NCBI GenBank assembly: GCA_002007465.1
Contig: LNAC01000001.1
Span: forward strand, 6,991,347-7,055,346
DNA: 64,000 nucleotides
From: Ailurus styani
Taxonomy: Eukaryota > Chordata > Mammalia > Carnivora > Ailuridae
Direction: 5' to 3'
Shown here: positions 1 to 11,639 of the stretch, one piece after another
Layout: every line of letters starts with the position of its first letter
Numbering within the stretch: the stretch's first letter is position 1
Made by a program: the position numbers and the translations under genes
The notes under the pieces: model-generated
What the model was told of the DNA's origin: nothing
Seen by the model: the letters and a program-made list of their open reading frames with translations, nothing else
Databases searched by the model: none

Positions 1-1572
1 CCCCCCCGCCCCAGCCCAGCTTCACTCCCAGCTTCTCCCTGAGCCGGCCCTGGCCCCATTCTCAGACTCAGCTCTAAGGCTCTGGACGGGCATTGGCATT
101 CCTTAGTGAACTTGGCCAGGCCCATGCCACGGATCAAAGGAATCCCAGGGAATTCCAGATTGTGCCAGGCTCTGCTGGTCTGGATCTGCCTCACAAGGTT
201 TGAGAATGTGCCTGGATCATTTCAGATGTTGCTACGATTTAGCTTCATTCCAAAATGTGTGTGGAACTCATACTGTATTCAAGGCGCTTTGCTAAGTATT
301 GCGAAGGGCCCCTCAAAAATCACTCTTTTTTGACAGTAGCCCAGGCCCTCGGGGAGCCGTGTATGGCCACGTGGTAAAGTCTGCATTCAGTCGGCGTTCC
401 GAGCGGTCGGGCTGGTTTGAATCTGTCTTCCCAACTCCTTGTCCTCATGCCGCCGCCTGTCCACACACCCCCCGCTCCTGCCACCGGGGTGCTAACTGAG
501 TCCCATGCGCCGTGTACGGGGCAGGGCACCACGCTTTGCTCGCAGCCTTCCCTCTGCTCGTGGGCCTTCCCGTCATGTTGAAATCTTGCCTGTTTTCTTT
601 TTAACCAGAAAGGTATCCTAGGTACTGGGTGAGGTATTCAAGTAGCACACAAAGCTGTCTGGTCAAAGTGTCTTCTACTCCAGAACTGCGGGCCCTTCCC
701 TAAGGCAACTGCACTTTTGGGACGGCGCTGTCCTCCGTGCCATGTTCATGTTCATTTCACAGCGTGTCTCGGAGGGGGTTTCTCGTCTGGGCCGTCAGAG
801 TTGCCTTGTTCCCGTCGTGCCCAAAGTGGTGTGGTATCCCTTGACGTGGTTCCGCCGTGCTTCGTGGAAACAGCCCCCTGTCAGGGCATCTTGGGAGTCC
901 CCCCTCCTGGGCTCCTCTGGTCGTGCTGCATGCTGTCGGCCCCTGTGCAGAGGGGTCTCTCTGCAGCTCAGCGCCAGTGCCCCCTCCTCCTGCCTGCCTT
1001 AGTTGGATTCATGCCTGTGTCCCCAGAATTCCCTGGGACCCCCGGGGACAGGGATTGTGCTAGACCTCCTTCCTCCGTTTCGCACCTGCCGCGTTTGCCG
1101 ACTGCCCGCTTCCAGGAGCTTAGGGTGCTCTGGTATCCACCCCTCGTGCTGAGTCCTGGTCTCTTCTTGCAGGGGCTCCAGTAGGGGCGGAGCTGCAAGA
1201 GCGGGGCGCCCACGCTGCTCCCTCAGTCCGGCTTTGGTGTTTGGTGCGGATCGGCCGCATCCCGATGGCCTAACGCGTTTCCATGGCGATGGACTCCCAC
1301 AGCATCATTCTTACTGGCCACCTACTGTTTCACCAGAGGGATGGGCCATCATATGGCCAGTTCCATCCTGGTGAAATTCAGCTTTAAAAAAATTTGATAA
1401 AATTTCTCTTTAAAAAAAAAAACCTGAGGGGACAGATAGACGCCTGGGTGTCCGCTGCTGAGAACGGATTGGGACCTACAGTCTCCCCGATGAGAGTAGG
1501 GACAGTCGCTACTGTTATCGAGCACTTTCCTCAGATGAGCTAGGGCTTCTCCCCGAGCAAAGGGCATGAGCT

Positions 1573-1755
1573 CTGTTTGGAGATGATATAGGAATCTTCT
1601 GAGGCAGGCGCTGTTGCCCCATGTTACGGAGAGAGAAGCGGGCTCACAGAGTAAGTAACTTGGTAAAGGTCACTCAGACAGCGCGTTTCAAGAGCTGGGA
1701 TTCCAACCCAGGTGTCTTTGACTCAGGACCTGAGCTTGTCACCACCAAGCCGTCC
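1573..1755 (-). repeat. MIR SINE fragment
   Basis: Reading the plus strand, a run like 'gttacggagagagaagcgggctcacagagtaagtaacttggtaaaggtcactcagacagc' (seen from about 1624 to 1682) followed by a 'gctgggattccaacccaggt' motif matches the reverse complement of the MIR core and tRNA-derived head. Divergence is high, as expected of an ancient mammalian SINE. Confidence 0.75.
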
Positions 1756-2269
1756 TGCCTTGTCAGGGAAGAAGGAAATGGGCCGTGGGGGTGGAAAGGG
1801 CAGGTCACCCCTGGGCCTTGGGCCAGCGGCCGGCTGCCCCAGAACCGAACGAGGCTGCGCCCAGAAAGAAGATGGCCGCCGGTCAGCCTCGCCTCCGCCA
1901 CTGAAGCGGCACAAAGGGTCCCTTTGAAGGGAGAACCCGTAGCACCCCCAAGCCCGGTCCCCAGCCAAGCGTCCAGGGGGCTGGCGGGCATTTCTGGCTC
2001 GGCTTTCTGGCCTGAGCTGGGAGGAGTGGTCTGACATTCTTTCCTTGAGCAGCTCACTCTTGGTCAGAATGTGTTGCTTCTAGACTGAGGTGGTGTTGAA
2101 ACTCTGGTGCGACCTGGGAGCCTATCCGCCACCAGGTCTCTTCCTGAACAACCCATCCTTTGAACGTGTATTGATTTCCCCCCCGCCCCTTCCCCGCTCT
2201 TGCACTTTGGATGAACCTTGTTTTCGAAGAACAGTAGAAGGTAATTTTCCTGTGCTTGCCAGCTGGCCC

Positions 2270-2490
2270 GTAATTGAGCAATTCCAATAACACCCACTGT
2301 AAAGTCTAATCGAAGTAAACAGGAAAATATGATTTACAATCTGGACGGCAAGTAAATACCAGGGTGCAATTAATTTTTACACAGAGCAGCAGATTCTGAA
2401 ACATTTTCCTGCACTGAGCAGTTTGTTTTTAATTATAGATTAGGAGCTGCCCTTTTTTGCTATCTGCTGTCATTATTTTTCACTTTGTGA
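2270..2490. promoter_or_regulatory. AT-rich candidate conserved non-coding element
   Basis: Within GC-rich intron this ~220 bp turns AT-rich without matching an interspersed repeat I know. It contains homeodomain-type cores (caattaatt, ttaattat), a forkhead-like 'gtaaacagg' and a 'ctgtcatt' TALE-like site. That composition is typical of developmental enhancers conserved across mammals. The enhancer reading is inference; no conservation data were available. Confidence 0.35.
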
Positions 2491-3356
2491 CAGTGATCTT
2501 CAGGTTCCTCGCATCCATGTGACTTGCTCTGAAGGTGTGACCACAGAGGGGTGGGATGGGGAAATAGGATCGGAGAAATGAACGGGTAAGGCGCAAGTTC
2601 TCAAACCCGAGAACGGAGGCCCTGCTCTTTCAGCATTGGCTTGGGGGGCGACGTGGGAGGAGGCGCTGGCGGGCTGTGCAGAATGGTGCCACGAGGGGTC
2701 CTGTCACTGCTGGCAGCTCTGGGTGGCGTGGGCAGGCCCAGTGAGGGCTGTGACTTGGTTCAGCTCAGTCTGCAGAAGGAGTGACGCTGGGGGCCTTGCA
2801 AATGTGTCGTTCTTGAAACATGGCATTTCCAGTGGTGGGAAATATGTGCCTTTAAATGGGCCCCCCTGATTCTTCCAGTAGCTTCTGTTCACAACTCGAT
2901 GGAGGACAGTAGCCGCCTTGCTGTCTGAGGGCGCCTGCCCTCAGTCCCTTCAGTTTTGACCGTGGGGTTGGCGCATGTCTGACCCTCAGCCTTGGGCCTA
3001 CACCGAAGTGGTCTGTAAAGCCAGCTGGGTATAAGAGGCCGCGTGACTTGAGTACGCTCTGGGAACAGCAGACTATGACCAACCCAGGCCCTGAGCTAGG
3101 TCTTAAAGGTGCCACACGGCTGAACAGAGACCCGTTGCTGTACCCACAAGAGCGTTAGCTTTAGGGGTGCCCCGAGGCCGGCATGGGGGACTCTGAGAAG
3201 GGGCGCCCGGCCTTTGCAGCCACAATGGCTCTCCTTCAGCAGGGAGGCAGTTCCGTTTCCGAGCGGGGCCCCAGCGTGGGGGTGTGTGGGCAGTACTCTC
3301 AGGGACCCAGTCTTCCCAAGACCTGAATCCCGTGCCTTTTTCTGTTGTCTTCTTAG

Positions 3357-3552
3357 GGAGTTAAGCGCACTTGGCCATTACCTGGAAGAGCCCTTCCCCA
3401 GGTGTGAGAAGCCGATCCGCAACTGTTCCTGCTGATGCCAGGTCCCCCAGGACCCTGGGAAGTGCCCCGCAGGTCACCTCTGCCCAAGTCCGCCCAACTG
3501 AAGATGGCTCGTGCCCGGCCTGGGATGGAGCCCAGCGCCTGACGTCCTTACC
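3357..3552 (+). other. FAM53B: Probable 5'UTR part of the ATG-bearing exon of FAM53B
   Basis: A strong acceptor ends at 3356: a pyrimidine tract 'ccttttt ctgttgtcttcttag' precedes GGAG. From there the sequence runs to the FAM53B start codon at 3553 without a good donor. A stop (TGA, 3433-3435) lies in frame upstream of the ATG, so translation cannot begin earlier in this exon. A weaker alternative acceptor is the 'gatgccag' at about 3434-3441, which would shorten the leader. A short upstream ATG frame (from 3371) overlaps the start codon and could act as an uORF if this acceptor is used. Confidence 0.5.
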
Positions 3553-3630
3553 ATGGTGATGATCCTAAGTAAAAGCTTCGACAACCAGGGAGCTGACGCC
3601 ATTGCATGCAGGACCTTGAACCCTGAGCTG
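3553..3630 (+). CDS. FAM53B: FAM53B, first coding exon (residues 1-26)
   Basis: The exon starts at an ATG in good Kozak context (ccATGG) and gives a protein beginning MVMILSKSF, with GADAIAC further on. It ends in phase 0 at a consensus donor (CTG|gtaagg, intron from 3631). The N-terminus matches the FAM53B pattern as I remember it: MVM followed by a short hydrophobic/serine stretch and a GAD.IAC motif. It is too short to stand out as an open frame: read through the donor it reaches a stop after nine more codons. The call comes from joining it to exon B (11333), with which it reads in frame into HTPKKMSQGPTLFSCGIM. FAM53B (Simplet in fish) is a nuclear protein reported to promote beta-catenin nuclear entry and Wnt signalling. 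The start is supported by the upstream in-frame stop and the family's N-terminus. Confidence 0.88.
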
Positions 3631-4599
3631 GTAAGGACCTACTGGGCCTCATTTCCCTGATGACCTTTCTGAGGCCTGGAGTCCCAGTGGGGCTTTGGCC
3701 TGCACGAGCAGGCTTAGCAGAGTCCAGAGAGCCCAGGGCAGAGCTCTTGGACCGGTGGCAGGCTGGACAGTGGGGTGAAATAACCCAGGGCCTGGCGAAA
3801 CGCTTGCAAGAAGTAGCTGGCGAAGGTCCTGTGGCACGTGGGGAGGGGAGGCTGGCCACCAAGTGGGAGTTCTGCCGCCCCTGCTGGGCTGGGACATTCC
3901 TTCTGGTCTCCCCCTGGTAAGGGGGGGTGGTTTCCCGAAGGGAGGTGGTGCCCGAGTGGGGGCCGAGATTAGGCCGCCCTTCCAAAGGGTGGTGCAGAGG
4001 GAGAGCGGCCACCTCAGGAGCGGAATGTCAAGGGTGGGAGACGACGGAGAGAGGAGGCGCAGTCTGGCGGCCAAGGTGGTGGCCGGGCCGACAGCCGCCC
4101 CCGCCCGCTGCCTTCCCCCAAAGTTGTCCTGTGACCCCTGTGACCGAGAGGCCCGAGGGGCTGGGCCAGAGAGGCAGACAGCTCGGCCTTCTGAGCCTGA
4201 GAACAGGGTAGCCTCCTTCCAGCCCTGCTTCCTCAGCACTGAGCGGGGCTGCACACCTGCAGAGGGGGCGGGAAGAGGTCCCACTCTGACGAAAATAAAC
4301 CTGAGGCGGAGTTTTGCAGATCGCTAAGTCCCCAGGACTCTGCCACGTTCCCTGGCCCCCCTCCTGGTGCCCTTCACGGCCCCTCTTAACAGCCCCCCCT
4401 AGCACCCTTGTGGGCTCCCTCCCCAAGCTCACAGCAACAAGCAGGCCAAGAGCAGACAGGCCCGGCTGGGTCTCCAAGCCTTGCAGGCGTGTGGGAGCCA
4501 CGGAGACCCGAGGCCTTTGTGTACCCCCGTGCGTGTGCTGGGCCCTGGGCTCGTAGAATTTCACAAGCAAAGGTGGGTCAGGTCTGTGCCCATCACGGC

Positions 4600-5285
4600 T
4601 TCCTTTCCAGTTTGCACTGAGCATGTATCTGTGAATTGATTCCCTCTGGCCATCCCCACTGCTGCTGCTCTGGTCCCACCTGCTGTCCTCTCTTGTCTGG
4701 GAGTGTGTTGTGACTGGTCTCCCGCTGCTGGCTCCTTAGCCTGTTCTCTCCCAGCAGCCAGAGGGACTACAAGGCAGACGCGTCTCTCCTCGGCTCTGAC
4801 CTTCTGCTGGCTGCCCACCTCCGGCCCAGCAAACGTCAAAGCCCTTGCCAGGAGGCCCGAGGCCCGTGTACTCTGGCTCTCGTGACTGTGCTGCTCTTTC
4901 TCTGCCCTCCCCCTGCTCCCTTCACTCTGCTCAAGCCACACTGACCTCCTTGCTCAACGTGTCAAGCGCGAGCCTGCCTTAGGGCCTTTGCACGTCTGTG
5001 GCCTGGAACGCTCCCCCTTGGCAGGACCCCTTCCCTCCCTCTCTTTCTTCTTTGTTCACTCAGCCTAAAATTGAACTCTGCCACCCCCCCCCCGACGCTG
5101 CCTGCCCTTCCCCTCCTTTCTTCCCTCCTCGCGCCTGTCACTTTCTGACGTTTTGATCTTGTTTGTTGAATGACTGCTCTGAAAGGTGAGCTTCACGAAG
5201 CCAAGGAATTCTGTTTCTTCGGCTCATTGCTGAATGCCCAGGACCCGAAAGTGGGGCCTGGGACACGGTAGGTGCTCAGGGCCGT
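4600..5285 (+). repeat. L2 LINE fragment (3' end)
   Basis: Landmarks of the L2 3' region occur in order on the plus strand: 'cacactgacctccttgct', 'gccttagggcctttgcac' and 'tggcctggaacgctc', then the 'ttgaatgactgctctgaaaggtgagcttcacgaag' stretch, ending in 'ggcctgggacacggtaggtgctca'. This is the ancient mammalian L2 tail, well diverged. Confidence 0.8.
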
Positions 5286-5660
5286 TCGCAGAGCGAACGG
5301 ACGCGGGTTCCGGCCGCCCAGCTCCCCGCCGCTCTAGTTCCTCTGTGCTGCTGCCCAGGTTCACAGCTGGCCGCGCGGGAGGAGCGCGCTGCTTTCTGCC
5401 GTGGGGGCGGCGGCGTGTTCTCCTGCTGAAATCTGAAGACCCGAAGGGAGCCACCTCTGGGGTGCGGGCCGTCTGGAGGTCCCCAGGGAGGGTCCCTGCC
5501 CGCGTCCAGCTGTGCTGTTGGCCTCAGCGGGGCCTGGTCCCCTCGCGCGGCCCTCCTCGCTGGGGTTAGCCGTGGAAGCCGGTCCTGGGGCACCTGCGCC
5601 CCGGTTCCTCTGAGCTGCTCTTCCAGGAGACGTGGCCGGGGCGCCTGGCGGCAAAAGCGG
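5275..5660. promoter_or_regulatory. CpG-rich patch, possible CpG island
   Basis: CpG density rises sharply just after the L2 tail: repeated gcg, ccg and cgcg clusters such as 'ggccgcgcgggagg' and 'gggggcggcggcg'. A perfect 8-bp inverted repeat with a 3-bp spacer (CCGTTCGC-aga-GCGAACGG, 5282-5300) sits at its left edge. It lies 1.6 kb inside intron 2. It could be an intragenic promoter or simply unmethylated GC-rich DNA; I see no TATA box or obvious first exon. Confidence 0.35.
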
Positions 5661-8559
5661 GGCCTCCCAGCCCCAGCGGGGGAGGGAAACTCATCTTCTG
5701 GGAACAGTCGAGGGAGGCCGACTTCCAGTCCGGGCACGCTCGGGGAGCAGCCCGAACGACCCCACATCATCTCAGTCTAGTGCTGACGTCAGTGAGGCGG
5801 AAGGGAGGGCGAAGGATGGTAGAATGTGCTCGCTCCCGGCCGGCAAGGTTGGGAGGAAGCGGACGGAGGCTTTGCTTCAGCTTCCTAAACTGGCAACGCC
5901 ATCCGCGTGTAAATACCATCAAGATAACAACAGGAACATGGAAAAGCATTTCTCTTTTGTTTTCTAATCAGGCTGAGAAGATAACAGAAAGGGGAGGGTG
6001 GGGGGCGGTAGGCTTCAGATTAAAACAGAAAACACGAATCACAGGCCACTTTGGAATCAGGGAAGCAGGCCCCAGAGCACAGCAGCGAGAGAGACGGTCT
6101 CAATCTGTGGGCGAAAGTCACCCGGGGCCACCCAGTGACCTTGCAGGCGCTGGGCAAGGAAGCCTGGAGCCCCGCCCTCCTCGCCCTCCCAGGTCTCTTG
6201 TTCTTTCCCTAAAAAATGAACTGCCGGTGACAAGTGACCGGCCTTGTTCCCAAGAGAGATGTCGGAAAACAGAAAAAAGGACTGACAGGTGCCCAGCGTT
6301 TTGCCTTTCCTGGCGCCTGGCCCTGGGGAGAGAGGGCCGAGGGCCCCGCCTGGCCCCAGCGCTGGCCTGGCTTGCACAATGCGCAGCAGCGAAGGCTGTG
6401 CTCAGTTCCCCTTCCCCCCTGCTCTGCTGGTCGCTTTCCTCTGCGGAGTGGGCTCTTCCTCCTCATGTTCTAACATTAGCTGCTGCCGCTGGAAGGCAGC
6501 CCAGACGGTTGGCCTCGGGAGCAGTGTTCCCCAGCCCCTCCCCGCACGCCCACGCTCAGGCCGTGGCCCGGCCCCCAGGCCGGAGTGACCATCTGCCCCG
6601 GCCAGGCCTGCCTCCTCTCCCTGGCCAGCGTCTCGGCTCTCTCTCAAGTCAGGAGACTTCCCCGGGGGAGAGGGCGGAGCGTGGCTGTGGGCTGCCTCTC
6701 TTTCCCCAAGCTCCAGGTACTTCCCGCGACAGCCGTCACCGGGTTGGGCAGCCGGTCCTTCCCTTCGTTCTTGTCAGAGTAGGAGGCCCAGGCTGTGGTC
6801 CGCTCAGTTGGGAGAGTCCGTGGCCACTCCAGGCCTCGCACCCAGCGGCCTGGGGCTGAGGGTCTTCGTACTCGCGGCCACCCCAAGTCGGCATGGGGCT
6901 CACCAGCCCCCGCCAGGATCGCTGGCAGGCCCCAGGCTGGCCTGAAGAACCCAGAGGTGCACAGACGTGCGGGGCAGTCTGATGCCTCTTCCCTGAGCAA
7001 GCCGCGCCTTGGCTGACCCCGAAGCCTGGGGAGCCCGGGCCGCCGCTCCATCTCCGCCGGTGTCCCTAAGAGCCTCCCTACAAGGGTGCTCGTCCCTTCT
7101 TGGCTTCTCTTTTCCCTGTGAGGCCTGGCTCTGTCTTCTGCTTTCCACTGCTGTGGTCTCACTTGTGTTCCTTTTTGGAGGCTGGGGTATTCTGCTTGTT
7201 CCGCTCAAGTGCACGAGTGTGAGCCTGCCCGTGTCGCATTGTGGTTCCCCTTAGCAGCGTTATGGGGAAGAAGTGACGTGATGGCTTTGGTCCGTGATCT
7301 GCAGAGAGAACTCTGAAGAAGCGTGATGATGGCCAGAGATGAGCTCTGCCATTTTCTGTCCAAGCCAGTTCCTCATCAAGTAAAGACCTGAGCTGTGTCT
7401 TTATTTAAGTCAGGCCCTTCTTTCTTTTGTCAGACAGATGGGCCCTGAAGCCCAAGTTTGATTCCCAGCTTTTGCCTTCCCTGTGCAGGATCTGATTCCA
7501 AAACCTTCCCTTGTGAAGCGTCCCAGTGGGAGAAACATTAAGGGGAGCTGTGCTCCTTGTCTTCTTGTCTGAGGGCACCAGCCAGGGCCTGGGCGCTGAC
7601 TTCAGCGTGCACAGTGAGCGTTGGATGAGCCCGGGGCCAGAGTCCCCACGGCCTGTTGGGCCTCGCCGCACAAGGACTGGCCCATCCTTCTTGCGGTGAT
7701 GTGGAGGGTTTGAGGGTTGGGAAGGCTGGCTGCAGAATGGTACAGACCAGCAGGAATTTTATCATAGTCTAGGAATACTGGGGATAAACCGGCTCTGGCC
7801 AGCCTGGAGCCCAGAGGGGACCTTGGTGTTGGGCTCAGAGAAACCTGATAGCGGTCAGGCTGTGCTTCTCCTGGGAAGCTCTCAGGAGAGCTGGTGAGGG
7901 AGGCCCCAGAAAGGTCAGGGATAGGGCAGCTCGGAGGCTTTTGGAAGCAGGGGCTCCTGGCAGGCCCGGGGCCTCCCACTGGGTGAAGCAGCCCCAGTAC
8001 TTCCTCAGTGCAGGTGTCAGAGCCCCAGAGCAAAGGGGGCCTGGTGGCCACGCCGGCATCCTGTGTGCATCGCTTGTCAGCAGAGATGGAGGTCTAGTCC
8101 CACCAAGACGCAGTGCAGGGGGGGGGGAGGGAGGAGTCCCGAGGGCGCAGGGAGGACCAGGAATGGGGCTCACTGAGAACGGGACGTGGAGACGGTGTTC
8201 CTTCACGTCGTGAGATCTGAGTGCGCGTGATCGCTGCCCTCGTCCTCCCTGGGGTGCAGAGGGGCCCCCGACGGTCCAGCTGGTGCTCTCTCCCTTCGCC
8301 ACCAAGTTTTGACTTGGCGTGAGCCCAGCGATTTGGGGAGGTGGCAAGTTCTGCCCAGTGAAAGTCTGTTCCCACTGGCCCTGCATTTGCCGGGTGAGTG
8401 GCGGCAGGAGCAAGACAAGCTTGGGCAGAAAGGTGGCCGTAGCCATCGGTCGCCAGATAGTCACGTGGCGCCTCCTCTGCTGGGACAAGATGGCAGCCTT
8501 AAGAAGCCTTGTCCTCAGGGGCAGAGCATAAGCACAGAAGCGAAGGAACGGATGTAGGC

Positions 8560-8780
8560 GGTGCGGACCCTCAGAGGAAAGCATGAGTGGGGAGGGTGCC
8601 CTTCGGCCGGGATGGTCAGGGAAGGTGGCCTGGTGCGGAGGCTGTCGTGGAGAGACCCGAGGCGGCAGCAGTGCTCCCGCGGGCCGCGTGGCTGTGGGGA
8701 GAGGGGTGGCCGGGTTCTGTCCTGGTGGCTGTGGGATGTCACTGGAGCAGAAGAGCGACGTGGGCTGGCCTCTGCGGCTT
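8560..8780 (-). repeat. Likely L2 LINE remnant
   Basis: Motifs such as 'gaggaaagcatgagtgggg' and a downstream 'tgtcactggagcagaagagcgacgtgggctggcc' resemble the reverse complement of internal L2 3' sequence. Divergence is high and the edges are approximate. Confidence 0.35.
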
Positions 8781-9884
8781 CTGGGCAGAGGATGGTGGGT
8801 GGGCCCAGCTGGGAGGCCGCTTCGGTCTCTCTGCGGAAGGTGGTGGCTCGGAGCAGGGCCTCAGGGGCAGTGAGAGGCACCCCTGTTCCGTGTGTGCGTG
8901 GCCTCCAGCCGGGGAACAAGCTGTCTGCAGCCAAGCACGGGTCAGCCCTTGCCAAGCGAGCGAACGCGTGAACGAGCCCAGGCCAGTGCTTCCCTCCGTG
9001 GGCCCGGCCCCCGCCCCTCCGGTGCCCACGGGTGTCAGCAGGCCCCGGGAGGGCCCGGGTCTGGGGGGCCCCGCCTTGCCCCTCTGTCTGGAACAGCCGG
9101 CTTTGTGGAAGGACACGTCAGCGGCCTGGTTCCCTGGCTTCCTGTCGTCGGTAAAGCCCGGGCCGTCCTGGGTGGGTGTGCGTGCCGGCGGCGCGGACGG
9201 GCGGCTCCAGGCTGCTTGCTGTCTGCTTTCCCCGGCCCGAGCGGGCTTGGGGTTGCCGTGGGCCGCCGGCCTTGGCTCGCTTTGCCAGCTGCCCCCTCAA
9301 CCCCAGCACGGGCTGGGGGCTCCGGTGCCCCGGTGGGCATTCACGTGGCGCCCAGGTGCTCCTGCAGTCGGAGCTGGCTCCCTGAGCAGGCAAGGCCCCC
9401 GGCCTCGGCCAAGCCCGACTTGTGTCTCTGCAGCCTCCCCCCGGGAGCAGAGCCTGCCTGGCGTCGCCACGGGCCGCGTGCTTGCTTGTTCAGGGCCACG
9501 TGGCGCGGAGGCAGGCTCTTGAGTCTTTGTCATCCACTCTCCATGTGGTGGCTTGGGTGTGGGCTTTCTGTGCACATCCTGCTGTGTCAACCAAGTCATG
9601 GGGTGGGGGGAGGTAGACACAGCTTTTTCCAGGTACTTCCCTGGATGACTGTAGATGGGATGGTTCAAGTCACTGTGGAATCCAGGAGGGCAGCCTGTCC
9701 TCAAATATCAGGAGTGTTTTAAGCTGAGGAGGGGGTGCCAGAGAAAGCCTGCCACAGCCCCTTTCCTCCTTGTAGGCTTCTTCTGGTCCTTGAGCACCAG
9801 CTCCGATGCTTTCCCCAGGAAGCCAGGGCTGACCTCTCGCACCCCAGCACCCTTGGCCTGGGCCCTCTCCTCTCTGTAGTGTAA

Positions 9885-9985
9885 TGGTTTGTCTGTGTCA
9901 CTGTGTCCGCTGTGAAATGGGAGCTTCCTGAGGGCCAAGGCAGGCATCCCTCACCTCTGTCCCAGGCTGGGCAGGATGGGCTCTT
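9885..9985 (+). repeat. L2 3' end fragment
   Basis: The stretch 'gggagcttcctgagggccaaggcaggcatc...tctgtcccaggctgggcagg' follows the L2 tail pattern (gagctccatgagggcagggac... tgtatccccagc). It is short and old. Confidence 0.5.
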
Positions 9986-10332
9986 AGGGGTGAACACATA
10001 GCTGACTGAGGGCACAGGTCTCTGAATTGGGGAGCTGGGGACGGGGTGGGGGAGGTGGTGCCAGGCACCTGTCACCCTTTTATCTGGGAGGGCCGGGTGT
10101 TCCTAGTCAGCTTCCACCCTCCTCCTTCCAGGCCTGAAAGCCCCCCGGGCCTGGGTTCCCGCCCACTTCTCAGACTGGATGCCTGTGTGTCCCTGTTATT
10201 TGGGGCTCCTCTCAGAAGTTGGAGTTCTCTTGGACAGGCCGACTCCTCTGGGACCGAGAGCTTCTTTCACCATCACGTGCTCAACCCCTAGTGCAGCCTG
10301 CATGTGAATAATTACCAGTACTTAGGAGTAGG

Positions 10333-10380
10333 TCAAGGAAGGAAGGGAGGGAGGGGGGAGGGAGGGAGGAGGGAAGGAGT
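10333..10380 (+). repeat. Purine-only (GGGA/GGAA)n low-complexity tract
   Basis: About 48 bases contain only G and A after a short lead-in, with at least five runs of three or more G. Such a tract can form a G-quadruplex or intramolecular triplex on the + strand. It lies about 1 kb upstream of exon B. Confidence 0.8.
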
Positions 10381-11332
10381 CTTAGGAATACTCCAGGCAG
10401 ACCTTTCTTCCTGGAGCCCCAGTGGGCACCATCTCCTCCTCACTGGAGGTCAGAACAGGCCACCTGACCCATGCCTCAGCTAGCACAGGGTAGCCCGGAA
10501 TGTGCTGCGCCCAGGTTACTGTGTAGCCGTGGACCAGTGCCTGGTCCTGGGGCCCCTGTAGGCCCCACTGGCCTGTTCCTTTCCCGGTGGCCATAGCATT
10601 TCGTGAGGCTAGGTGTGGGGCTTGAGGGGAGCCGTGGGATGCTTATGGTGGGAAGGGAAGCCATTGCAATACGGTGCCAAGGAGTTCAAAAGCCACAGCT
10701 GTCTGCTGCAACCACACATAACCTTTGAGTTTCTGTTTCAGTTCAGAGAGGGTGCCTGGGGGGCCTCCTTGTAGCGGCGAAGCAGCTTTGCACAGTGCAG
10801 GGCCCCCCGCTTGAGCTGTACTTAGTGCTTCCGTGTGGAGGACGAGGAGCTGTTCTCCTGGTGGCTCGGGGGAGGGAGGGGGCTGAGGGTGGCGGACGGG
10901 CCTCCGCTTCCCCCTGGGGGCTCCGCCTGTCACCGAGTGGCCCCCTCTTCTCCCAGCCTGCGCTGTGGGGCGGCCTCTCTGCAGCCCAGCTGGGGCATCC
11001 GTGTGCATCATGCCTCCTCCCGCGCCCTCCTCCCCAGCACTCACACGGAAAACCCCCCAAATGTCAGAAGTCGTGGGGCTGTCTTGTGTGTTTTTTGAAG
11101 CCATTAACCTGATGGACTCCATAAGTCACTGGAGACTCTGGACAGAGGGCCCAGGTCTAATTATGGGCAGGTGTTGCCTCTTAGAATGCTTTTTTTCTCC
11201 TTTCCCTGATCTAACGTTGGCAAAAGGCAGTTACCCCTTTAATTGTGACTTTAGCGAGGGATCAGTGCAGGGTCATGTGCAAACGTGCTTCTTATGACTT
11301 GAAGAGTGAATAGCTTTTCTGGTTGTTTTCAG

Positions 11333-11387
11333 CACACGCCAAAGAAGATGAGTCAAGGACCGACACTTTTCTCTTGTGGAATTATGG
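11333..11387 (+). CDS. FAM53B: FAM53B, second coding exon (residues 27-44 plus first base of 45)
   Basis: The acceptor is ggttgttttcag (ends 11332) and the donor is ATGG|gtgagt (intron from 11388). The 55-nt exon is entered in phase 0 from exon A and left in phase 1. It reads HTPKKMSQGPTLFSCGIM plus one base that completes the Glu codon with the first two bases of exon C. The MSQGPTLFSCGIMENDRW junction is characteristic of FAM53B and ties the three exons together. An internal Met (residue 32) could start a shorter isoform if exon A were skipped. The exon falls 534 bp upstream of the large minisatellite at 11921. Confidence 0.93.
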
Positions 11388-11639
11388 GTGAGTAACCAAG
11401 GTGGCTGTGAAGAGTCCTCTAGTCCTTCCACCAGGGCCTGAGTCCTCCAGGTGAGATGCTGGAAGCCCTTTCTGGACACAGGCACACAGAGCAGCAGTGG
11501 GGTCTCTTCTCTGTGCTCGGACCGTCGGGGGCCCGGCCGTGCTGGAGTGGCACCTGGGCCAAGGGGCTGAGGGAGCCGACGGGCCTGGGGCGTGGGTTGC
11601 CGACGTCATCTCCAGCCGTAGTGTTGACGGTGTCTGTCT

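Larger units (their letters stand above)
1..3356 (+). other. FAM53B: Upstream intron (intron 1) of FAM53B, 3' part
   Basis: The first 3.36 kb precede the exon that carries the FAM53B start codon. I see no exon with convincing splice sites and protein similarity here, and no promoter-grade CpG island. Open frames exist but are short, overlap on both strands and have no recognisable domain. The block holds an old MIR fragment near 1573-1755 and an AT-rich, enhancer-like segment near 2270-2490, described separately. The gene's promoter and first non-coding exon must lie to the left of the window. The intron reading rests on the acceptor at 3355-3356 and on the usual FAM53B structure, in which the ATG is not in exon 1. 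Confidence 0.6.
3631..11332 (+). other. FAM53B: FAM53B intron 2 (7.7 kb)
   Basis: Bounded by donor gtaagg and acceptor ggttgttttcag. It holds an L2 fragment (about 4600-5285), a CpG-rich patch (5275-5660), shorter L2 remnants (about 8560-8780 and 9885-9985) and a purine-rich tract (10333-10380). No CAN-SINE and no further exon were recognised. The remaining stretches (3631-4600, 5660-8560, 9000-9880, 10400-11330) are GC-rich unique-looking intron where I see nothing I can name. Open frames of up to 359 codons, such as 5780-6859, are artefacts of GC richness: overlapping frames on both strands are open and none shows a domain. Confidence 0.8.

Noticed and set aside
5780..6859. 359-codon open frame on the + strand
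   Set aside because: Composition is that of GC-rich intron. Frames are open on both strands, there is no recognisable domain, and it lies within FAM53B intron 2.
8587..9722. Overlapping + strand frames of 311 and 276 codons
   Set aside because: Two overlapping frames of similar length in GC-rich DNA, low-complexity Pro/Gly/Ala/Arg products and no splice context; chance open frames.
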